Of a stretch of 64,000 bases of DNA, positions 35,435 through 48,600 are shown in pieces. The notes beneath the pieces were generated by a model. It saw only the letters and a program-made list of their open reading frames with translations, did no database searches and was not told the DNA's origin. The position numbers and the translations under genes were made by a program. How positions within the stretch are numbered: position 1 is the first letter of the stretch; each line of letters begins with the position of its first letter. The stretch comes from Proteles cristata cristata (lineage: Eukaryota; Chordata; Mammalia; Carnivora; Hyaenidae): contig JAESUZ010001269.1 in the NCBI GenBank assembly GCA_017311185.1, forward strand, positions 248,001 to 312,000, in the 5' to 3' direction.

Positions 35435-37130
35435 TCTATAGTTTCCTTTAAAATAGGGCAGTTACTTTTGGTTTTTGTTCACTGGTCTGTCCTGTGCCTA
35501 GAAGAGTGCCTATTCAGTAAACATTCGTCAGATGAAAGAACCTCCATTTCAGATTAGCTTTTAGCATCTTATTAGCCACTATTTAATTTCAGTTACTAGG
35601 CTCGGAATTGCTCTTGATCTGAAGTACTTTTTAAAAGTTGAACCAATGAAGAAGTTAAAATGTGTATCGGTTTAATAGGGAAAGATTGACATTTTTGCAC
35701 ATTAAAGACAGTCTTTTTGGCTGTACCTATCTTTAACTATTTAGAATTCATAAGCTAATGAGTGTAATTCTTTCTACATCACCCACCAAGGTACTGATTA
35801 TATTAATAGAGTTTCCTATTTTGTGGTTTCTCCTCACCTTAAGAATTCACTTGTTCAGGTTCCCTTGAAAGTCCAGTAGGGGGAGTGCTTCCTCAGGCGA
35901 ACTGCGATGCTTTGGTGACTACAAATTGATTTCACGTTGTCACACACAAAAAATATAATCTTACTTTGAAGACCTATATTAGTTTTGCAGTTTATCATTT
36001 TATTTTCATTGTGCTTGGTAAGGGCATGTGTAGTTAATATTTTTCTCCATTTTTAATGTTTTTTTCCCCCCTGTTTGAGGATACTGTGCTTCCCTCTGGA
36101 ATTGATTCAAAATAAAAATAAAATATTTTGAATTCTATCTTTCTAATAAAATTAAGTCTTATAACACAATCACTTTCATAAGAAGCCATAGAGTTTCTAT
36201 GGTGTATCAAGTAGTCCTAGAAAGAATTTGTTACAGTTGCCGAAAGGGCAGCAGGTGGCATTAACAGTTTAGGGTGGGCAATTTTTCAGAACAGAATACC
36301 CCCTTCTTCCCTGACCTGTCCTCGCGCCGACTTCCCCTTGGCCCCACCTGGAACAAAAGCTACTGGGTCCTGAGAAATTGGGGAAACTGTATAGTATTTT
36401 CTCTTTTCCTAATTGTGTCCTCGGTAGTATTTCCAGGCACTAGTCAGGTTTCGCGCACCCCCCAAGGCCACCAGCAGCCCCAGCCGGGACTTTCCACTCC
36501 AGGAGTGGACAGAGATGCCACAGAGCGCTGTTCCCAGCGCTGCTGCTGTCCCTGTCTCCGTCACCGCCAGAGACTGCGATAACTCGTAATGTTTGAGGGC
36601 AGTTTTTTGAAATTAATAGCTTGTCGATCAATATAACGTAACAGTAGTGGCTCCCATTGGTAACACTAGAGGTATTCAGGACATGTGAAATGACTACTAA
36701 AGCGTAGTTAGTTCCCCACCTTTGCATGGAAAAGGACGGAAGAGTCTGGTGAGGCTTGTAACCTGGACATTGAGGCTTGATGCCTGAGGTGTGACCCCTC
36801 AATGGTCTGGCTTCCTGCCATCTTGTCCAAGGACTTCTGGTTTCTTGTTGCTGACTAAATTAGGACAGTCTCACTTCTGGGATACTGTCGAGTTTGCCTT
36901 AAGCAGACCCTGTGTGGAAAGTGGTAGGTGAACTACCAAAACAGAGAGGTAGGCTTCCCTGACCTTACAGAGCAGTTTGCACGAACATTTGCATGCTTGC
37001 TGACACGTGTATTAAAGTCTGTATGTGGGACAGTATGATCTAGGCTTGATTTTTTTCTTCTTTTTCTAATTTGGTAGAGATTGTAGGGAAATAGCTAACC
37101 CTCATCCACCTCACAGATTTCAGTTTCTGT

Positions 37131-37335
37131 GGCACCTGGGTGGCTCAGTCGGTTACACGTCTGACTTCGGCTCAGGTCATGATCTCTCAGTTTGTGAGTT
37201 CGAGCCTTGCCTTGGGCTCTGTGCTGACAGCTCGGAGCCTGGAGCCTGCCTCAGATTCTGTGTCTCCTCCTCTCTGCTCCTCCCCCACTTGTAATCTGTC
37301 TCTCAAAAATAAATGTAAAAAAATTAAGAAAAAAA
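37131..37335 (+). mobile_element. Carnivore SINE
   Basis: Sense; perfect target duplication GATTTCAGTTTCTGT. Confidence 0.94.
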
Positions 37336-37904
37336 GATTTCAGTTTCTGTTAGATAATTTAAAAAGAATCTGAAAGTTGTGAATGACTTTGTTGGCTCAG
37401 GTCTATTAGAAACATCAAGTGTTTGGGGTAAATTACCAAATTGCCGGTTCCCATTGAATGAATTCAGAAAGTGGCTTAGTTCTCATCTACAGTTTTCCAA
37501 GAGAGAATGCACTTTATATTAAGTTTTACTGTGTTGACATTTCCAAGGTGGTTTCTTAAAACTCAAGGAGTTCAGACTACCAAAATTTTAAAACTTTTAG
37601 AACGAACATAAGTAACAACTTACTGTTTTCTCAGATATGAGGATATTAAAGCCATAGCTACCATTCATTATCACCACCATTTCATTAAACACTTTAACAT
37701 CAAAATATCAGAAAATGGACTATTAGCAACCTTACACTGACAAACACTGCATATATTTAAATATTTAAAACTAATTTCAGATGCAATATCAAGATCACAT
37801 GGTGACATTTTATTTTACAAAGTTACACTTTCTGCTATTGTTTCATTGACAGAGGTTTGTCAGTCTGGAGATCTTAGGACTTTTGGGTCTCGCAAAGTAG
37901 TAAC

Positions 37905-38129
37905 TTTTTTTAAAAATTTTTTTTAATGTTTATTTATCCTTGAGTGAGTGAGAGAGACAGAGAATGAGCAGGGAAGGAGCAGAGCGAGAGAGGGACACAG
38001 AATCTGAAACAGGCTCCAGGCTCTGAGCTGTCAGCACAGAGCCTGACACGGGGCTCGAACCCACGAACCATGAGATCATGACCTGAGCCGAAGTTGGACT
38101 CTTAACCGACTGAGCCATGCAGGCGCCCC
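37905..38129 (-). mobile_element. Carnivore SINE
   Basis: Antisense; perfect target duplication CGCAAAGTAGTAAC at 37891-37904 and 38130-38143. Confidence 0.95.
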
Positions 38130-38618
38130 GCAAAGTAGTAACATTTTTAAAACTGTTAGTGCCACACAAAATGGAGTCCAAATGACCACTTCTGTCTGGT
38201 ACTTTGGTTTTTATCACAGTCATTGTTGAAAATCCATTTCATCTCGATATGTGAAAATGGAAGCAACTCTTCTGAGGCTGCTTTAGTCAGTGCAGAATAT
38301 TCTGGGTAAGAACAGCAGGCCCATCTCCAGACAGGGCTAAAATTAGCAATGGCAGACCGGTGACCAGTTCATAAGCACTGCCAAAAAGGTCAATGGGACA
38401 TAGCCTTCAGGCAGGGCTGCAGCCTGAGACCGTGGTCCTGCGGGCTGAACTGCACACATTCCGAACGCAGCTGCCGGGAGGAAAAACCAGTTTATAGACC
38501 AGGCACTGGCCTACTGGTATATAGGCATTCAGGCCCCTGCAGCACACTACTCACCACCATATCTTGACTACCGGTTGATCATTAGGTTTTACAGACTGAA
38601 CAAATGACAAGTAAATAT

Positions 38619-38830
38619 TTTTTAAAAATGTTTTTAATTTATTTTTGAGAGACAGAGACAGAGCATGAGTGGGGGAGGGGCAGAGAGAGGGGGAGATGCA
38701 GAATCCAAAGCAGGCTCCAGGCTCTGAGCTGTCAGCACAGAGCCCAGTGCGGGGCTCGAACTCATGAACCGTGAGATCATTACCTGAGCCAAAGTTGGAC
38801 ACTTAACTGACTGAGCCACCTAGGTGCCCC
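38619..38830 (-). mobile_element. Carnivore SINE
   Basis: Antisense, full form. Confidence 0.9.
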
Positions 38831-39576
38831 GCCCCCAAAATAATTTTTTGAATGAAGAACCAAAATGTGGTCCCCAAGCACTGAGGGATACAAGATGTTG
38901 GGTCCCTAAAGACAGTCTTTGAGCGCCATTAAATCAGCTCAGGGAACAGAAACAATGAAAAGAGAAACAAGTTTTTTATTTTGTAAAACTCACATGGATC
39001 TGATTTCTCTTTTCTCCCTGAATATGTGAAGACGACAGTAAGGAATATAATTTGAGATTGCTGTTTTCTTTTCCTAGACAGACATTTGTTCAGGAGGTAA
39101 GGATTTTTTTTTTTTTTTTTAAACAACCTTGGTTAAGATTCCTTCCACAAAACAAGCCTTTTGAATCCACTTTGGGGTTGGGGGTAGCATAATGGGATGG
39201 AAAGTAATCATCTGTGACTCAGGAAATCAGCTTTATAATCACCAGGCTGACCTTGAACAAACCAATCTCTCTGGTCCCTAGTTCATTTATAAGAATCAAA
39301 GCCCTTTCTGCCTCTAATAGGGCAAATGTTTTCAGATCAAACGTTTCTTCACAAGGCAGTTTTAGTGACTTGAAACAGATTATGACTAAAAGTGTTTTCA
39401 AACAGTGTATTAAAATGGTCACCAATAAACTACTTAGGTATTGCAGAATCTTCTTTAAAAACCAGAACTGAAGAAAATAAAATATGAGTTATAAAAAGGG
39501 AAATACTAATGGTATTAGACTCCCCAGTCACTAAGAAACTAAAAGCATCTGTCTGAAAAAAGGTCTCTACACTTGA

Positions 39577-39611
39577 CCCCCCCAGCCTGCCCCCCTCCCC
39601 CCCTCCCCCCG
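39577..39611 (-). other. G-quadruplex motif (minus strand)
   Basis: C runs of 7, 6, 7 and 6 at 39577-39583, 39590-39595, 39597-39603 and 39605-39610; loops of 6, 1 and 1 on the G-rich strand. Confidence 0.85.
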
Positions 39612-40646
39612 CCAAAGTTATAGATCAGGATCCTGCTTTCTAATGGCTCTTGGGTATTTTACCTGTAATGCTGCTGCTAAGTCAACCTCTATTCCCCTAG
39701 AGTTCTTAGTTCTGCTTTTGCTCTGCCATTGCTATCAGTGTTGATAAATATATCTTGCGATCCAGAATTTTTGTTATCAACAAGGTTGGCTTTATTGCTG
39801 GCCATCCAGTATAGAGGTTTTCTCTTTACTGATAACAAAAGACCTAAAGGAAGGGAGAAAAGCATTGGTGCATTTTTCTCTGTTCTTGCCTTCTCTTCTG
39901 ATTCCAAATCACTGCTCTACTGAGCTAGAAGACTGAACTTCAGTCTGAGGCAACTATTTCACCATGTGCCAATACCCCTAAAGCCTCTAACAGGCCTCTA
40001 AAAGGGTACTTGAGTCTTGGGTTTTCTCCCTGAAGAACAGGGAACTCTTCCTTTGACAGACTGCTTTTAATCACAGCTGAAAAAAACTTACCTAACTTAG
40101 GGACTTTTATATCATTCATAATTTTCAGCTGATCTCTTCTCATGACTACACAGGTTTTAGGGCCCAGGGCCCTGTTAACTGCTACAAAGAGGATCTATCT
40201 TTCCCATTTCCAGCCATTAAGATTCCCATCCTCTGATTTCCTAATATTGGAGAAGCTGGGCTGGAGTTAGAAGTAATCTGGTCCAGAAGAAATCTGGTCC
40301 AGAAACCTGGTTTCTATTAAGTGTTCTTCAGTCGTCTCCTATTTAGACCTCAAGCCCGCTAAGCGCGGTTTTCATGGCCCCTATTTGCCTGGAAAAAAAA
40401 AATTGTTCCACAGAAATATGAGATACAAAATTTTATGAGATCTTTTTTATAGTCAAGTTCCACTAAAGGCTGATGCATTCTCTGTCTACTACTGACTGCA
40501 TAAAACTACAGACAGCTATCTGGTGCTTTAACTTCCTCCTCAGTAAACCAAGAGATGATGTGATTTCAGATCTGAAGAAGAAAAAGGCACACGTTAAGCC
40601 AATTGCCCCGGGTCTCATAAAATCCGAGGTGGGCAAAAATTTGAGT

Positions 40647-40668
40647 GGGGGCGGGGGGCGGGGGTGGG
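40647..40668 (+). other. G-quadruplex motif (plus strand)
   Basis: G runs of 5, 6, 5 and 3 separated by single bases. Confidence 0.85.
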
Positions 40669-41049
40669 CTGCTAGGAATAGGAACTCCTGTCCCACTCCA
40701 ATCATGGGAGCTAGAAATCCGCCTGGTCCTCTCGTACCCTCTGGCCACAAGGGGGCAGGATTCCCCTTGCCTGAAATCTCCAGGTCACTGAAAGGACACT
40801 GATTTCCATCCATAGCGTATACATTATTTTCCTTGGATTGAAGTGATTGTGTCACATTGTCTGCTTCCAAGGGCTGATAAGCTCCATCCAGCTCACTTTT
40901 GAGATGGAAGAGTGAAGTGTTTCCCACACCAGCTTGGTGTGGTAGCTTTTTACCAAGAATAGTTACCAGCCCCCATCTCCTTGTGCTTCATGTACCAAAT
41001 GTTGTAACTAGAAGATAATAAACTTAAAGCAAGCCCAGGCTTCAGTAAA

Positions 41050-41275
41050 AATAAAAATAGCTGTTATTTGTTACATGATTACTACAGAGCGAGGCACCTT
41101 ACTAACCACTTCACATACATTTTACTTTCACGGCAACACTAAGAGACCTGTAGTCTTCTCATCTCCATTCTGTGGTGAAGAAACCAGGGTTACATGCAGA
41201 TAGAAAGTGGTGGCCCTGGGATCTGAACGCAGGCTTGTCTGTCTCCAGAGCTAGCTCTTAACCGCCATGAATCAT
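41050..41275 (-). repeat. MIR
   Basis: Antisense MIR with GAGGCACCTTACTAACCACT and TCTTAACCGCCATG end. Confidence 0.75.
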
Positions 41276-41595
41276 AAAGGGAAATTAATTCATAGGGATG
41301 TACTGAAGTCATGTTTCTATGATCAGATAAAATAGTTCATTGGTGACATAGTCATGTTCACAGACTATTATGTCCTGAAGTGGGGCCCACATTCTTTACC
41401 AAACTACAAAGGCATTCTTGTACCCTCAGTTCAAGCCTGTGCTATACCCCTTGCTCTTAATAAATCTTGGATAGTTTCTCTACTTTGGTTCTAACGGCTG
41501 TGTTTTATGTGCCAAAGTTTAAGTCACTGATCATTTTCAAAAAGAAATCAGGTATATATGAATACAGTGGCTTTTTAAAAAATTAACTTGTTCTC

Positions 41596-41824
41596 GGGGC
41601 TCCTGGGTGGCTTAGTCGGTTAAGCATCCGACTTTTGCTTAGGTCATGATCTCGCGGTTCGTGGGTTCGAGCCCCGCGTCGGGCTCTGTGCTGACTGCCA
41701 GCTCAGAGCCTGGAGCCTGTTTCAGTCTGTGACTCCCTCTCTCTCTGACCCTCCCCTGCTCACGCTGTCTCTCTCTCTCTCCTAGAAATAAATAAAAATT
41801 TTAAAAAATTAAAAAAAATTAAAA
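41596..41824 (+). mobile_element. Carnivore SINE, young type
   Basis: Sense, near consensus; target duplication AAAATTAACTTGTTCTC. Confidence 0.95.
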
Positions 41825-42039
41825 AAATTAACTTGTTCTCAACATGCCAGTAGGGTAGTTTAGTAGAGGGAAAGTTCTCAGAAGTCCGCGAAAGGAGGTG
41901 TCACTTTGCTTACCCTAGTTTGATTTTTCCTAAACTGAACTGCCACAGAGCCTTTCTCCCCAGGGCAGCATCCCTTGGAATCAGCATCCCTTCAACGCCC
42001 TTTAGGAAATGCCTCCTGGTACGGAGGCCATAAAGAACT

Positions 42040-42395
42040 CACCGTTGCTTCGATATACTGTCTTCTGTCACACCTCGGTGCCTTTGTATACACAGTTCCT
42101 TCGTCCACGAATGGCTTGTCTTCTCCACCTGGATGAACAACTGCTTGCCCTTCAAGAGACAACTCAGTTGTAATGCTTCCTGGGAAGTCTTTTTCCGGCT
42201 CTCTTAGACTGTGTCTGCCTCCCACTTCCACAGTGCCGTGGTTTCTAGTGCAGGGCCCACTCGTGTTTGCACGTTCGCCTCTCCTACTTGTTGTCTCAAG
42301 AGCACTGACCATGTCGTACTTATCTTTATTAGCACCTGCATCTCTAACTACACTTAGCACTTAGCAGTTGTTCACAACATGTGTTAAGGAACGAA
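42040..42395 (+). repeat. L2 fragment
   Basis: GCCCTTCAAGAGACAACTCAG then TTCCTGGGAAGTC and the GCACTTAGCAGT region. Confidence 0.6.
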
Positions 42396-42490
42396 TAAAG
42401 GTGAGGAAACTGAGACTTGGAATGTTTAGGTGGCCGAAGGTCATATGGGTATTTCATAGTGGAGTTGGGCCTTAAAGAATACTGGGCTCG
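42395..42490 (-). repeat. MIR remnant
   Basis: GGTGAGGAAACTGAGACTTG core only. Confidence 0.6.
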
Positions 42491-43287
42491 TCACTCTGCC
42501 CGAATAGCAAATTTGTGGCAGAAGTTCAGCTATCCCCCTCCACCCATGCCCCACAGCAGACAATGCCAATAAATTAACTCCATTGAGCTCAGCCTTTTGC
42601 TCTGGAACTTCGAGCATCACTATAGGAAAACACTAACAGAGTGGGCCCATGAGATGAAAAATACTTGACCTCCTTGACCTCGTCCACACTGTAGCCTCCC
42701 ATCTATCTATGTTTGTGGACATGGCAGGGTGCTGTAGATTGCAGAGTCCCTCCTCTCCTGCTAAAGACAGGGTGCTCTGAACTCTCTCTGTGTCACTTCG
42801 CCTCTGTTCCTCTTCAAGGTGGCCCTGAGGCAGGGAGCTAAAGGTGCCTAAGTTTTCCCTGCCCCATCTGCCCCCAGCTCTCCCAAGGACCCTGATTTGG
42901 AAGAGCTGGTGCCAAGGGGCAGATTTGCCCCTTACTGACTCATACACCTAGGTCGCCCAAGTATTTTCCCCTCTAATTTTGTAGAAGCAGTGTTGATTTT
43001 GTAGAGGCAGTGTTGGAATACTTACTGGTAAATGGTAGGAAAAGAATATGAATGCAGTAGCCAGGAAGCCAGCTTATGCAGCATAAAGTTCATCGCTAAG
43101 GCTTATTTGGCTGACAAAGCACATCATCTATTCTCCTCGCTGCACTTCTCTCTGGAGATAATCTCCCCAAATCCCACTTTCCTTGGCTTTCCCTCCTTAG
43201 CCCCTCAGCCCAGAAGAGGCTGTTCTGTTTTGTTCATATGACCAAGAGGACAGTAGACCACTCATCCATTAATGGGCATTCCTTCTT

Positions 43288-43425
43288 GGGGTGCCTGGGT
43301 GGCTCAGGTCATGATCTCATGGTTTGTGAGTTCACTGCTGTCAGTGCAGAGCCCACTTTAGATCCTCTGTCCCCATCCCCAACCCCCGGGTTGAACTCTC
43401 AGAAATAAAACATTTTTTTTTTTTA
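43288..43425 (+). mobile_element. Carnivore SINE, internally deleted
   Basis: Sense; head jumps from GGTGGCTCAG to GTCATGATCTC, so part of the tRNA-like region is lost. Confidence 0.83.
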
Positions 43426-43639
43426 AAAATAGGCATTCTTTCTTTCCCCTCTTGTGAAAAGGATGGTTTTCCTTGCTGCTTCTGTTGGCTTCTACATCTT
43501 AAGACCCATCAAAAGTAAACCAAAATAGCTTGTTGGCATGTGGCTGTTCTAGAAACATTTAAAAATAACAAAAACGAAGTTGATGCACCATACTCTCAGA
43601 CTTCCAGTAAGTCTAGATGACAAGCTAGAGTTGTAAAAG

Positions 43640-43875
43640 CAGCTGAGATTTATTGAGCGGTTACCATAAGCCAGACACTGTGCAAGTGCCTTAGGTTAAT
43701 AATCTCATTTGCTCCTCATTATGTTCCCATATTATAGATACTATTCGAGGCCTCGTTAGGGGAAACTGAGGCTTAGGATAACTTGCCTAATGACATATAG
43801 AAAATGGCAGAGCCTGGATTCAAACACAGGTCCATCTGAATCTAAAGTCCATGACCTTGACTATTAATATTCTTC
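43640..43875 (-). repeat. MIR
   Basis: Full antisense MIR from TTTATTGAGCGGTTACCATA to the tRNA-like end. Confidence 0.85.
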
Positions 43876-44089
43876 TAACAAGTAGAAATGTCCAGTATGG
43901 GAAAGGGCCACTTTGACAGGTAATGAGTGATTCCTGATTCGGGGAGGTGTTTAATCAGGTCCTAGGTTACCAGAGGAATCTTAAAAGCCAGCTCTACCAA
44001 TAAACCTTGTTCTAATGTCTGTGGTGAGTCTCTATTTGCCAGCATCATGGCTTCTTAGGAGTCCTCATTTATCACTGTCATCATCACCT

Positions 44090-44320
44090 CTAATTAGCAC
44101 ATATGATGTTTTGGGCAATCTTCTAAGCAGTTTTACTTACATCAATTTATTTAGTCACAACTACCCTCCAAAGTAGGTATTATTATTATCCCCATTTAAT
44201 AGATAAGGAACCTGAGAAGTAAAGAGACTTGTCCAAGATCAGACAGCTAATAAGTAAAAGAGCTGGGATATAACTCAGGTGTCTGGCTGTAGTCCATTTC
44301 ACTGTCTCTTACCATTTGAT
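44090..44320 (-). repeat. MIR
   Basis: Antisense; TATTATTATCCCCATTTAAT and AAGTAAAGAGACTTGTCCAA. Confidence 0.8.
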
Positions 44321-44329
44321 ACATGTGTC

Positions 44330-44760
44330 ATACTCCTTAAAAATTCATCCTTTTTATTATCACAGATATAATACATATTTGTTGTAAGAAATGTCAACAC
44401 AAATATATAACATAGAAGTTGAAAGTCTCACATAATCCAATGTCTCAGAGATAATTACTGTTACCTTCACTAACTACACATTTATATATTTATTTATGGG
44501 TTATACTACAGATAATGCTCATTAATATGTATTTTTCATGTCTTACCCCTAACAATTGATCTGCAATATTTTTCCGTAATTCTTCAAAGCTCTACTTCAT
44601 GCTTTTGAATGACCATATTATATGATCATAAACATGGACCACATTATATTGATCATAAACACGCACCAGTATTTCTACTGGTGGACATTTGAGTTTTTCC
44701 TGCTGTTTTGCTATTATAAAAAAATCTACAAGGACGGCAGAAGACCCTATTTCTGCATGA
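44330..44760. repeat. Probable old LINE 3' sequence
   Basis: AT-rich text with CTACTGGTGGACATTTGAGTT and GCTATTATAAAAAAAT looks like an L1M-type end; family uncertain. Confidence 0.4.
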
Positions 44761-44858
44761 CCTCCAAATAATACAGAAATAATAATTATAATTAACAGTT
44801 CATGGAAGCTTACTATATGTCATACATTAAGTAAAACACTTAAAATAGAGTGCTCTTA

Positions 44859-45058
44859 GGGGCACCTGGGTGGCTGAGTCAGACAAGCATCTGAAACTTG
44901 ATTTCAGCTCAGATCATGATCTCACAGTTTGTGGGATCGAGCCCTGCACTGGACTCTGCACTGACAGCGTGGAGCCTGCTTGGGGTTTTCTCTTCTGCTC
45001 TCTCTGCCTCTCCCCTGTTCGTGCTCTCTCTCTTCTCAAAAATAAATAAGTAACCTTT
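44859..45058 (+). mobile_element. Carnivore SINE
   Basis: Sense, diverged; ends AAAATAAATAAG. Confidence 0.89.
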
Positions 45059-45082
45059 AAAAGGGTGCCCTTATACACATTT

Positions 45083-45187
45083 TTAAGATTATTTTTAATA
45101 TATTTTAAAGTAAACTCTCTGTGCTCAAACTTACAACCCCAAGATCAAGAGTCATATTCTCTACAGGCTGAGCCAGCCAGATGCCCC
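45083..45187 (-). mobile_element. Carnivore SINE fragment
   Basis: Antisense; only the head half remains, ending GAGCCAGCCAGATGCCCC. Confidence 0.7.
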
Positions 45188-45262
45188 TTTGCATTTTTTT
45201 AGATGAGAAAAAGAAGACATAGGAAGTGTCACTCCAAATGGGAAAGCTCAAATTTGAGCCTT

Positions 45263-45482
45263 GTTTTTTTAAAAAAAAATTTCATGTTTATTTATCTTTG
45301 ACAGAGAGAGACAGAGTGCAAGTGAGGGAGGGGTGGAGAAAGAGGGAGACACAGAATCTGAAGCAGGTTACAGGCTCTGAGCTGTCAGAAAGCCCAATGC
45401 GGGGCCTGAACTCACAAACTGTGAGATCATGACCCCTGAGGTGACGGTGGAGGCTTAACCGACTGAGCCACCCAGGCACCCC
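45263..45482 (-). mobile_element. Carnivore SINE
   Basis: Antisense; flanks TTGAGCCTTGTTTT and CTGAGCCCTGTTTT are a worn target duplication. Confidence 0.91.
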
Positions 45483-45689
45483 TGAGCCCTGTTTTGATTT
45501 TAAATCACACTGCATATACACATCTAAAATAAGTGTGAGTGTTCTTTCTAAAGCCTTCTCATTTCACATACACATATTCCATGAGGTTCCTATCCATTCC
45601 CTTCACTGCAGAATCTGTGTTCTTGAGTTCCTTGTCCATTCAGCCCATTAGACGTTGTCAAATGGATGCACTGTGGGTACCTCAAACGT

Positions 45690-46745
45690 AACACATCCAG
45701 AACAGAAATCACCTTCCTCACACCCCCTAGACACCCTCCAGGATGACTGCCAATTGTCAACACTCTTTCATTTAATAGCATTGCCATTCACTCAATTTTC
45801 CAAGCTAGAAACTTCAAAGCTGCCTGTGGCTCCTGCCTATATTACACCCCGCATCTAACTGGCTCTAAGGTCTTCTTACAAGATACCACTAATTTTTTCT
45901 CAGTCCATACTCTCCACCTTCCTCCTACTATGACTTTAGATAATTACGGCTCCTGACACCTCTCCTTGGACTATTGTATCTGCTCATAACTGATCTCCTT
46001 ACTTCTAATCTCTCCCTAGGTCCCATCTATTCTTCCGCTGCTGTGAGAGCTAATGTTGTAAAGCCAATACTTAATCAAGTCATATCCTGCTTACATTCTC
46101 ATTACTAAGTTATTAACTCAGCATGGCACAGAAAACATTCCATAGCCTCACCCTAATTTATCTTTCCAAACTCATCCGCAGTATATATATATATTTTTTT
46201 AATGTTTTATTTATTTCTAGGAGAGAGAGAGAGAGAGACAGCGTGAGCAGTGGAGGGCCAGAGAGAGAGGGTGTCACAGACTGAAACAGGCTCCAGGCTC
46301 CGAGCTGGCAGTCAGCACAGAGCCCGACGCGGGGCTCGAACCCACGAACCGCGAGATCATGACCTAAGCGAAAGTCGGACGCTTAACCGACTAAGCCACC
46401 CAGGCGCCCCATCCGCAGTATATTCTTAACTATGTACCTTAAATTATGACCACCCATGGTCACCTGTGTTTCCTCAGAACTATCAATTATCTCCAAGCCC
46501 CTATGCTTTTGTTCATGCTACTTGAGACGCCCTCCTCTGGCATCGCTTCTATCTGCTGATGTTTTACTTTTCTTTGAAGACCCAGCATGCTGCCCCTGGT
46601 GTACACACAGTTTCCACCCATATCTCTAGCCTCTCAATTTATTACTTGTCCTCCTTGTTTACATTCCTATTAATGTTTTACTACAGACTAGAAATCTGGT
46701 CACGTGTTTTTCTGGTCAGTCTGTTTTTCTGAAAGGACTCGATCT
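45690..46745 (+). repeat. L2 LINE, 3' part
   Basis: One of the longer L2 copies; continues after the SINE at 46190-46410. Confidence 0.7.
46190..46410 (-). mobile_element. Carnivore SINE, young type, inside an L2
   Basis: Antisense; target duplication CATCCGCAGTATAT. Splits the L2 at 45.69-46.74 kb. Confidence 0.95.
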
Positions 46746-47599
46746 TAAACATATTAGTATTTGTAGTGCTGGAAGGAGCTTTGTATGTAAAAAATTAAAA
46801 CTGGAGTTCATTTGTGATTTAGGTAAAAGGCTATCCCACTTCAAAGTTTACTTCCAAATCTGGAGGTTTTCTGTGCCTTTCTGACACACTAAAACCTTAT
46901 TTGAGGATCGCAATGATCATTTAACCTCAGAATTAACTCCGGTTTCAAGGCTCCATTTCTGCTTTCACTTCTTTGCAGAGGCTTTAAAAGCCAAGCCTTT
47001 GGGATCCTGGCAATGAACACCCAGTGGAGTATTGTCATTGGGTTTCCGGAGGAGCTGGGGTAAAAACTACAAGAGCACATTGGAAAACTAGCAGGGTTCC
47101 GGGACATCTGGGATTGATTATCCCAGTGAGACGCTCAAGTAAGAACAATTCTTGTTCTAGTTTTTTTTTGACATCTGGACTTTGGCAGCTACTCCTATGG
47201 CTTTCTCAGCAGTTCCTAAGGCATGAGATAGGGCTTGTTTCAGTGGAGGAAATACCTCCAGTGACTTCACTTCTTCTACAGCAGAGCCCTCGCAGAGATT
47301 CGTTCCTTTTACACGGATTTTCTTAGCAGGTCAGGCCTTCTTGTCATTTACACAGAGACTTAGTCTCCCCACACCCAGGGAAATTCACACTACTGGGGTC
47401 TGAGTTAGGTTATACCAACCCCCTCCTAATTCCCCTTCCTCCTGTGATTCTGAACCACTGGCAAGGAAGCAAGGAATGGTAAAAGCCTCAGGCTCCTGGG
47501 AAGTGGATTAACTCCAGCTACTGCGAAGTGTCTCTTGTTAAATGCACGCTGAGTAGAACTTTAGTTTCGGTTCTGAGGGAGAAGGGGGAGTGAAGGCTG

Positions 47600-47815
47600 T
47601 TTTGCTAACATTTATTGAGCACATACTCTGCCAGGCACTGCCCTATGCATGTTATATACATTATTTTATTTAAAACTTGCAACCATTTTCTGTGGGATAC
47701 TATTATCTGTATTCTAATGATGGAGAAACTAAGGTTCGAGGAGGTTAAATGATTTTCTCGAGGCCACATACGTAGTCAGTGGCAGAGGCCGGTTAAGTTG
47801 ACAGGGATGAATCCC
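47600..47815 (-). repeat. MIR
   Basis: Antisense; ACATTTATTGAGCACATACT, CCAGGCACTG, GGAGAAACTAAGGTTCGAGG. Confidence 0.85.
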
Positions 47816-48214
47816 GTCATCCCTGGCGTGAGGTGAGAGATCTACACTTTACTGATTACTCCTAATGTAAAATATCAACAGTTGCATGATACACAGAAGC
47901 TTTTTGTTTAAACATTCAGATCTATTACCTCCAGCACATCAGAGAGATGCTGATGATGATGCTGGTGATGATGCTGATGACCCCACCATTCATGGAGACG
48001 GAAGACCTGCCAGGACCTGATCTAGGGGTGCTGAGTTATAGGTTATCTTATTCTCAGAAAACTGCTTTTTGAGGAAGGTTATTATTATTTTCTTGATGAA
48101 TATATAGAGGCTGAGGAAGGTTAAATAACTTCACCTGGGTCAGAGAGCTGAGTGTTGGAGCCTGAGTTTTAAATCCAGACAGTCCACCTCCAGAGTGTAA
48201 GCTACACTGCCTAC

Positions 48215-48345
48215 AAAGAGCACATTCTGGAGTTACAGAGACCTGGTTTCGAATCCCAGCTCTGCCTCTTCCTGGGTAAATTAACTTGAACATATCAGTC
48301 CTCAGTTTCTCCATATGTAAAATGCAGCTCTGGAGACTCATCTGC
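48215..48345 (+). repeat. MIR
   Basis: Sense: GGTTTCGAATCCCAGCTCTG, then CTCAGTTTCTCCATATGTAA. Confidence 0.8.
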
Positions 48346-48419
48346 TAACGTGGTGTCTCCATATATATTCTCAAATTCATCAGAGTCAGAATCCCTATTC
48401 TATGGGAAATGAAAGTGCA

Positions 48420-48600
48420 TTTTTGAAATATGATATATGTGGGTTCAAATATTACTACTTAACACTTACCAGCTGGGTATTTAAACAAGATACTCAAACT
48501 TTCAGATTCTCAGTTTCATCACCTGAACATGGGAGGTAAAAATGCCCACCTAATAGGAATATTTGTGGGTTAGAAACAGTAGATGTATTTTACAATGCTA
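48420..48600 (+). repeat. MIR
   Basis: Sense: GTGGGTTCAAATATTACTAC ... CTCAGTTTCATCACC. Second sense MIR within 100 bases of the last. Confidence 0.65.

Noticed and set aside
42633..42947. 104-codon minus-strand frame checked as the missing last TTC23L exon
   Set aside because: No TPR-like pattern and no convincing acceptor in the right phase.
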